Origin: Bodo saltans
Lineage: Eukaryota; Euglenozoa; Kinetoplastea; Eubodonida; Bodonidae
Reading direction: 5' to 3'
DNA length: 63,952 bases
Assembly (NCBI GenBank): GCA_001460835.1
Contig: CYKH01001973.1
Coordinates: 1-63,952 of the forward strand
In this document: positions 58,800-63,952 of the stretch, one piece after another
Layout: each line of letters begins with the position of its first letter
Position numbering within the stretch: the first letter of the stretch is position 1
Program-made: the position numbers and the translations under genes
The notes under the pieces: generated by a model
What the model saw: the letters and a program-made list of their open reading frames with translations, nothing else
Told to the model about the DNA's origin: nothing
Databases searched by the model: none

Positions 58800-60266
58800 A
58801 TGCCTCTTGAGCGAGTCCTACGAGAATGCCAGCCCTTCCGCGACGATGCAGGAACACTAGTCTGTATTGGATGCCACTCGATGCTGGCGTTTCCCTCAGG
58901 AGCCCACAAAGTTCGATGCGGCCTGTGCAGCACCATTACAAGTGGCCTGCGTATTCGTTGCACCTCCTGCCGCGAACCCATGTCCATCAAGCTCGGTCGT
59001 CCGGTCGTGAAATGCCCTAGTTGCAAATATGAATTCACTCCTCAGGCAAAGCTGAAGATTGTCGTTAATGAAGATGCGGACAAGGAGACGCTCCCTCGCC
59101 TCATTCGAGCGAGAGTTCTGGTCGATCGATCCGTCAGTGCCAAAGTAAGAGATCTTCATTGCGATTTGGTCACCACGCAGCCGCTCCGAGAAACCGCGAT
59201 GCAGTGGGCGCAATTACTCACGGCGGATCTTTCTCGATGTGCCTACTACAACAAAGGAAAGCACCTCACTGCCTCCATGACGCCACGTGAATTGGAGCTA
59301 AAGGACCATTGCGAAATCGAAATTCGACAAAGCAATTCAAAGAATGTTCAAGGTCATGACTTTGCCACGTCTCAGTTCAGTGGTCCCACCAACTGTGCTC
59401 AATGTAAGGAGTTTATTTGGGGTATTTATCACCAAGGTAAGCGTTGTACCAAGTGCAAGATCCCTGTTCACCACAGATGTGCAGAAAAGGTGTTGTCCAC
59501 TTGTGAGAGCGATCTTCGCAATATGTTCGGTATCGTGAACATCAACGATGATGATGATGAAGGCGATGAGGCGCCAGTCCTTGGCGTGGTGATCGACGAA
59601 GAGGACAAACTCGCGTTTGCGTCGAGACTAGAGGAGGTGAAGGCACCGGAGTGCGACCCCAACTTCATGCAAGGCTTCAGCAAACTCAGCAACTTCTCCG
59701 ACGAAGAAATTCAACAAATGTGGCTGCAGTACGACAAAGACGAGTCAGGCTTTCTAGACGAGGAAGAAATCCGTGCACTGCTGGTGGATCTTGTCTCCGC
59801 TGGAGGAGCGCACGCAAACGACATGACTGACATGCGTGATCCCGTGGAGCGACTGATTGCTAGAATGGACACCAACGGGGATCATAGCATTCAGTGGGAG
59901 GAGTTCTGGAACTTTTTCAAGGCTCAACAAGACGCCAATTTCTTGACACACTACGACGGTATTGGCGAGTTGTCACTTGATAACATTTACCAAATCTGGC
60001 TCAACTACGATCAGGATGGAAGTGGTGTATTAGAAGTCGACGAGGTCCTTCGGCTGCTCAACGATCTGCTCGAGCAAGTCGACGCGACGGCCCTCGGTGC
60101 AGAAAAGGCGCGTGTTATGCGTGCAAACTACAAAGGAGCGTTTGAGTCGTTCTTAAGCGGAGCAGAGCAAGTCACTTGGGAGGCATTTTTCACTACCTTC
60201 GTTCCACTTCTACAGCAATCTCAGGTGCAAAAAGCAGCAGCAGCTAAATCGTTGCAGAAAGTATGA
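58800..60266 (+). CDS. Zinc-ribbon / SUMO-like / C1 / EF-hand multidomain protein
   Basis: 488 residues from ATG 58800. N-terminal: LSD1-type zinc ribbons (CIGCHSMLAFPSGAHKVRCG, LC; then CTSCREPMSIKLGRPVVKCP, SC) at about residues 20-80. Residues about 100-182 resemble a ubiquitin/SUMO-like beta-grasp (QPLRETAMQWAQLL ... YYNKGKHLTASMTPRELELK, DHCEIEIRQ). At about 186-236 lies a canonical C1 domain, HDFATSQFSGPTNCAQCKEF, then WGIYHQGKRCTKCKIPVHHRCAEK... with all His/Cys ligands in place. C1 domains bind diacylglycerol at membranes. Three EF-hand loops follow: DKDESGFLDEEE, DTNGDHSIQWEE and DQDGSGVLEVDE. The combination suggests a lipid- and Ca2+-responsive adaptor; no kinase or other catalytic domain is present. 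I know no named protein with this order. Confidence 0.88.
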   Translation: MPLERVLRECQPFRDDAGTLVCIGCHSMLAFPSGAHKVRCGLCSTITSGLRIRCTSCREPMSIKLGRPVVKCPSCKYEFTPQAKLKIVVNEDADKETLPRLIRARVLVDRSVSAKVRDLHCDLVTTQPLRETAMQWAQLLTADLSRCAYYNKGKHLTASMTPRELELKDHCEIEIRQSNSKNVQGHDFATSQFSGPTNCAQCKEFIWGIYHQGKRCTKCKIPVHHRCAEKVLSTCESDLRNMFGIVNINDDDDEGDEAPVLGVVIDEEDKLAFASRLEEVKAPECDPNFMQGFSKLSNFSDEEIQQMWLQYDKDESGFLDEEEIRALLVDLVSAGGAHANDMTDMRDPVERLIARMDTNGDHSIQWEEFWNFFKAQQDANFLTHYDGIGELSLDNIYQIWLNYDQDGSGVLEVDEVLRLLNDLLEQVDATALGAEKARVMRANYKGAFESFLSGAEQVTWEAFFTTFVPLLQQSQVQKAAAAKSLQKV

Positions 60267-60692
60267 TGATGATGAAAGAAGAGAGAGAGAAAAAGAATTG
60301 AGGCTTAAGTTCAAATACCTCCTTCAGGTCTTTTTTTGTTCTTTTTGTGTATGTGAATATCATCACCGGAGATGGAGCTTTGAGTGCTCTCACAGCTTTG
60401 TAGGTGAGAGTGTGGTTGTCTCCAAGTTTTCTTGCTTGATCGAAGCGTGCCGTCCAACAACAACGCGTCATCGTCCCTATCGCTGTGTCTAGTTTGTACC
60501 TTTTTCCCCTGTTTCCTTCCTTTGATTTTCGAAATGGGTGTGAACTGTAACCAAAAGGCGCAGAATATTTCTTTTCCTCTCTCTCTAGATGACGTGGGAG
60601 CTCATTCTCGCAAGTGAATTTCACATTAAGGCGTTTTGTGTGTGTGATTTTCTATCAATCAGAAGGTGCGCGTACTCGCTCCCGACACAAAA
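60267..60692. other. Intergenic before UMP-CMP kinase
   Basis: T-rich tracts near 60327-60347 and 60500-60525, then a strong CT tract ending AG 60587-60588. No gene seen. Confidence 0.5.
60568..60588 (+). promoter_or_regulatory. Putative trans-splice acceptor of the nucleotide kinase
   Basis: TTTCTTTTCCTCTCTCTCTAG, the cleanest acceptor-like site in the window; AG at 60587-60588, 105 nt before ATG 60693. Confidence 0.6.
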
Positions 60693-61274
60693 ATGGCTGC
60701 CCCCACTGTCTTCTTTGTCCTCGGTGGTCCTGGCTCCGGCAAAGGTACCAACTGCCAGCGCCTCGTCGAAGAGTTTGGGTTCTCCCATTTAAGCGCTGGT
60801 GACCTTCTTCGTGAAGAGGGCAAGAAAGACACTGAGCTTGGCCTCAAGATCACCGAGATCCTCAAGGCCGGGCAAATCGTCCCATCCGAGGTCACTGTGG
60901 CCCTGCTCACCAACGCCATCCGAGACGCCCCCAATCCAGCTGGGTTCCTTATTGACGGCTTCCCGCGCAAGGCAGACCAAGCTTTGATGTTTGAGGAGGG
61001 TGTTGCCAAGGCGAAGTCAATTCTCTACTTCGACTGCAGCGAGGAGACGATGGAAAACCGCCTGCTGGGCCGCGCCGCCGGTGCCGCTGCTCGTGACGAC
61101 GACAACATCGAAACCATTCGCCGCCGCTTCCGCGTGAATGTTGAGCAGTGCATGCCTGTTGTTGAGTCATACCGCAAGGACGGTCGATGCATCACTGTCG
61201 ATGCCAATGGTGACAAGGATGCCGTGTACGCCACCGTCAGGCAGCTGTTTATTGACATGGGGAAGAGCCAATGA
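60693..61274 (+). CDS. UMP-CMP kinase (adenylate-kinase family)
   Basis: 193 residues from ATG 60693 (MAAPTVFFVLGGPGSGKGTN); nine upstream in-frame codons including an earlier possible start are ignored. The P-loop GGPGSGKGT, NMP-binding SAGDLLREE, the DGFPRKADQ motif and the short LID (GRAAGAAARDDDNIETIRRR) are all present. The short LID and the DDDNIETIRRRF segment favour UMP-CMP kinase over long-LID adenylate kinase. It phosphorylates UMP/CMP to the diphosphates using ATP, mainly in the cytoplasm. Length (~190-200) fits. C-biased codon use suggests good expression. Confidence 0.93.
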   Translation: MAAPTVFFVLGGPGSGKGTNCQRLVEEFGFSHLSAGDLLREEGKKDTELGLKITEILKAGQIVPSEVTVALLTNAIRDAPNPAGFLIDGFPRKADQALMFEEGVAKAKSILYFDCSEETMENRLLGRAAGAAARDDDNIETIRRRFRVNVEQCMPVVESYRKDGRCITVDANGDKDAVYATVRQLFIDMGKSQ

Positions 61275-61766
61275 GGACTGCCCGTCAGGAAAAGCTTCTT
61301 TTTTATTATGTGCCCGTCAAGCGGTGAAGCGGTAAAACGAAAACGAAGGGGAAAGCGAAGGTGACCTCGCATAACCTCGTTTTGGATGACAAAAAAGCTT
61401 CTCAAGAAAACACAACTTCCAACCATTTATACACAGCCCTTTTTGATTGCAAAGAAAATGGGTGAGAAGATGCAACACGAGGAAAAAGTCGTACCACCAC
61501 CTCAACCAACAAACAACAAAAAGCATCAGGAATACCGCCTGACTCTGCATGAAGCCTTCTTGGCGACTTCAACGAGACACATCTTATTGAGATGTGGTGC
61601 TTACAAAAACAAAACGAATATCCAAGTTGCCATTTGATGGCTACAATTGCAGTTAGTTGGAAATAATTGCGTTAACCAAATAGTTCTGTATTTTGCTGCG
61701 CTATTCGCAGAATCGAATAAGGCCGATAGAAATTGAAGGATTTGATTCCAACACTGTTAAACGAGG
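61275..61766. other. Intergenic before the BTB gene
   Basis: A-rich. An ATG-started 83-codon frame at 61386-61637 is Lys/Gln/Asn-rich and unfamiliar; I do not call it. TTTTGCTGCGCTATTCGCAG ends in AG at 61709-61710, a possible acceptor for the next gene. Confidence 0.5.
61690..61710 (+). promoter_or_regulatory. Putative trans-splice acceptor, BTB gene
   Basis: Pyrimidine-containing TATTTTGCTGCGCTATTCGC then AG at 61709-61710, 57 nt before ATG 61767. Weaker tract than the others. Confidence 0.35.
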
Positions 61767-63824
61767 ATGTCGGCACGATCACCTTCAGCCTCATCACACC
61801 AACGGCTAGGAAGCTCTGGGAGCCGTCTTAATCATCAAAACGTATCACACGGTGGCGGCGGTGGCATGGGCAGCAGTCACTCCGGCCCAAGTAGTGCAGG
61901 TAGCGCATCACCCGTACTACGTTTCAACGATCGACACACAGCAGACTTCACTGTTGTCTCAGAGAACCAAGAAATATACGTCCATCGATCGATCATGATG
62001 TCTCAGAGCCCGTTTCTCAGGCGCTTTCTCACAGACGACCCAACCTGTACTCGCATCAATGCAAACAATGCGAAGCACGCCGCAATGAAAGCCGTGCTCG
62101 GGGCTCTGTACATCATTCCGCTGGACCTTTCAAGCTACACACCAGAGCTGCGCGTTTCCATCGTGCAGCAAGCCCTGAAACTCCACGATAGCACGACCGC
62201 GCCGTCATCAAGAGCACCATCCGTGAACGCCTCCCCCTCCTCTGGTGGCGGGGATGCCCCACCACCCTTGCAACCATTTTCAGGTTGGGACTCGCATGCA
62301 GCCAATTTCGATATTGTTCTCTCTGCATGGGAAATCGGGTTGCACTTCCAACTTGCTCACGTTGCGCACTACGTCATGTCTCAGTTGTTGCTCCCGCTGC
62401 TAGACCGCCGCAACGTCGTACGTTGCCTGAAGGGTGCCTTGAAGCATCAACAGTCATCGCCCGATGCCCAAGCAGTGCTGGAGTGGTGCACGGACAACAA
62501 GCTGCTGCCTCCAGACCTTGACACACCAGAAACGATTGCCACATGGGAAACCCTTTGCAACAAATACCCATATCTCCGTGACATTGGGAACGCGTCTCAA
62601 ATTGGTGACGATGCACTTCTCAATGCATCATCAGCCGTTTCCGCACCATCTGTGGAAAGAGAGCGACCCGAGCACCATCACTTGCCTGCGGACTCGACGC
62701 CCTTCGCGAACTCGCCAGCTGCGTTTGGGAATGATCCTCATTTCCACAACAACAGTAGCAACAGCATCGGATATCAACACCAACAACAGCACCAACATCA
62801 TGCGTTGTTAACAAATGTGTATCGCCAATCGTCGTCTCATTCAACGACGCCGTACGTCACCGTGTTGCATTCCCGAAGCCCCTCAGCAGAAGATGTCACC
62901 AACGCACGCAACTACTTCCAACCAATGCACCACCAGCAAACCTCGGGTGCGGCATCGTTGAGCGCAACGCCTAGAGCACTACCACAGTCCAACAACGCCA
63001 TCCATTTCGATGACCTTTCAACCGCTCCGTTCGGAGTTCCATTTGTTGCTGGAAAGTCGTCGCGATCCGTGACCCCCCACCGCAGTGACGACACGATTGC
63101 TGGCGCCCACCAAGCAACTACTGAAGCTATGTCTCCGCAACGTCAGCAAATGATTTATTTGAGTGACAGAGCGCAAAGGCATATTCATGAGGAAGTCGCC
63201 GCACAACAACAAGCCGCAGCTGACGAAGCATTGATGGAGCAGCTTGCTCAAGAACGTGAGCTCCTGCACATTGAAGAAGCGGAGTTCCAGCAACAAAGTG
63301 AGCGGTGGAAAGCCGACATTGCTCACCTGAGCAGCCTCCTCGAGGACTTGGAAAAAGAGGACTTAGATGTTGTCGATGCATACGAGGAGCTGAATAAGGT
63401 GGAAGCTCAGCTCAAGGGAGCAGAGGCTCATCTGGAGGAGCTTCATCGATCCCGCGTTGAAACGGAAGAGGCCCTCAAGGAAAACGAAGAATATTTGAAG
63501 AACACAACTGGATACCTTCCTGCCGCGGCGGCCGCTGAGCGTGAGCTGTCCGCAAAACTTGATGAAATCACGATGTGGGCGAATCACCACATACCAGCAG
63601 GTGCCGTTTCCCCTGTTAACCCGGCGACTGGAGTGCAGCTGCGACAACTCCTTGCTGAATATGCTGCAACACTTCGCAAAGAGAAAGACGAAGCATTGCG
63701 AAGCCTGGAGAGTGAAGCTAGAATAGAGGATGCGCTAAGGCAGCACATTCACAGCGAACGAAGCAGTGCCATGCACCTGCAAAGCATGCTGGATGCCCAC
63801 GCTGCCAGTCTTGCCGAACGATAA
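61767..63824 (+). CDS. BTB/POZ domain protein with C-terminal coiled coil
   Basis: 685 residues from ATG 61767. A Ser/Gly-rich leader (about 50 residues) precedes a BTB/POZ domain: TADFTVVSENQEIYVHRSIM, then MSQSPFLRRFLTDD, at about residues 58-140. It is followed by helices that may form a BACK-like extension (WEIGLHFQLAHVAHYVMSQL, LPLLDRRNVVRCLKGALKH) to about residue 255. A Ser/Gln/His-rich disordered middle runs to about 465. A coiled coil from about 475 to the end (AQERELLHIEEAEFQQQSER, LSSLLEDLEKEDLDVVDAYE) completes it. BTB domains dimerise or bind cullin-3; no Kelch or other substrate domain follows here. A structural or adaptor role is likely, not proven. Confidence 0.85.
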   Translation: MSARSPSASSHQRLGSSGSRLNHQNVSHGGGGGMGSSHSGPSSAGSASPVLRFNDRHTADFTVVSENQEIYVHRSIMMSQSPFLRRFLTDDPTCTRINANNAKHAAMKAVLGALYIIPLDLSSYTPELRVSIVQQALKLHDSTTAPSSRAPSVNASPSSGGGDAPPPLQPFSGWDSHAANFDIVLSAWEIGLHFQLAHVAHYVMSQLLLPLLDRRNVVRCLKGALKHQQSSPDAQAVLEWCTDNKLLPPDLDTPETIATWETLCNKYPYLRDIGNASQIGDDALLNASSAVSAPSVERERPEHHHLPADSTPFANSPAAFGNDPHFHNNSSNSIGYQHQQQHQHHALLTNVYRQSSSHSTTPYVTVLHSRSPSAEDVTNARNYFQPMHHQQTSGAASLSATPRALPQSNNAIHFDDLSTAPFGVPFVAGKSSRSVTPHRSDDTIAGAHQATTEAMSPQRQQMIYLSDRAQRHIHEEVAAQQQAAADEALMEQLAQERELLHIEEAEFQQQSERWKADIAHLSSLLEDLEKEDLDVVDAYEELNKVEAQLKGAEAHLEELHRSRVETEEALKENEEYLKNTTGYLPAAAAAERELSAKLDEITMWANHHIPAGAVSPVNPATGVQLRQLLAEYAATLRKEKDEALRSLESEARIEDALRQHIHSERSSAMHLQSMLDAHAASLAER

Positions 63825-63952
63825 ATTGCATTTTGATGAGCTTAAAAAAGAAGCGGACAGATTCCATTCGATTTTCACTTATTTTGGGGCCTCTTTTTTT
63901 CTTCGTTTCCATCGTAGTGATTGCTGTGAGAGCAGACGGACAGATACTCGAC
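63825..63952. other. 3' flank to window end
   Basis: 128 bp with a T-rich tract (TCTTTTTTTCTTCGTTTCC) near 63891; presumably the 3' UTR or the acceptor of the next gene outside the window. Confidence 0.4.

Noticed and set aside
61386-61637. 83-codon ATG ORF before the BTB gene
   Set aside because: Lys/Gln/Asn-rich product of an A-rich UTR; no similarity recognised.

Overview
This 64 kb window looks like nuclear DNA from a kinetoplastid flagellate, most likely a free-living bodonid such as Bodo saltans or a relative; the organism is an inference. All of the roughly 31 protein genes I accept lie on the + strand, none needs an intron, and they sit head to tail with 150-1300 bp gaps. Many gaps carry a polypyrimidine tract followed by an AG shortly before the next ATG. 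This is the usual layout of a kinetoplastid polycistronic unit processed by spliced-leader trans-splicing. No tRNA, rRNA, transposon ORF, CRISPR array or promoter was recognised.

Layout. 1-3.8 kb: two tandem CCCH zinc-finger paralogues, the first cut by the window edge. 4.8-14.2 kb: a long coiled-coil protein, HSP110, mitochondrial pyruvate dehydrogenase E1-alpha, a single-pass membrane protein and a disordered protein. 14.5-20.5 kb: ribosomal protein eL34 with a damaged 5' end, a Ser/Pro-rich protein and a Pumilio protein. 21-26 kb: a J-domain protein, a Rab2-like GTPase lacking switch II, and a myristoylation-type EF-hand protein. 26-38 kb: a nucleotidyltransferase with a huge low-complexity tail, a WDR60-type IFT-dynein intermediate chain with a frameshift in its N-terminal repeats, a TraB-like protein and an acidic protein. 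38-43 kb: a short NDUFS1-type complex I subunit, a DPH4-type J protein and a large unknown protein. 43.7-48.5 kb: three tandem F-box/Kelch genes. 48.6-64 kb: a Cys-rich membrane protein, a mitochondrial repeat protein, a kinesin, an SLC35B4-like nucleotide-sugar transporter, a zinc-ribbon/SUMO-like/C1/EF-hand protein, UMP-CMP kinase and a BTB coiled-coil protein.

The genes do not form one pathway, as expected for kinetoplastid polycistrons. Themes are RNA-level regulation (CCCH, PUF, nucleotidyltransferase), mitochondrial metabolism (PDH, complex I), flagellum and cytoskeleton (WDR60, kinesin, coiled-coil proteins) and chaperones (HSP110, two J proteins). The most striking anomalies are three genes with local damage or deletion: eL34 (40-bp direct repeat around a run of 15 A), Rab2 (clean loss of 16 codons) and WDR60 (13-nt shortfall in a tandem repeat). 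Each could be an assembly error or real biology. The most unusual architecture is the zinc-ribbon/SUMO-like/C1/EF-hand protein at 58.8 kb.
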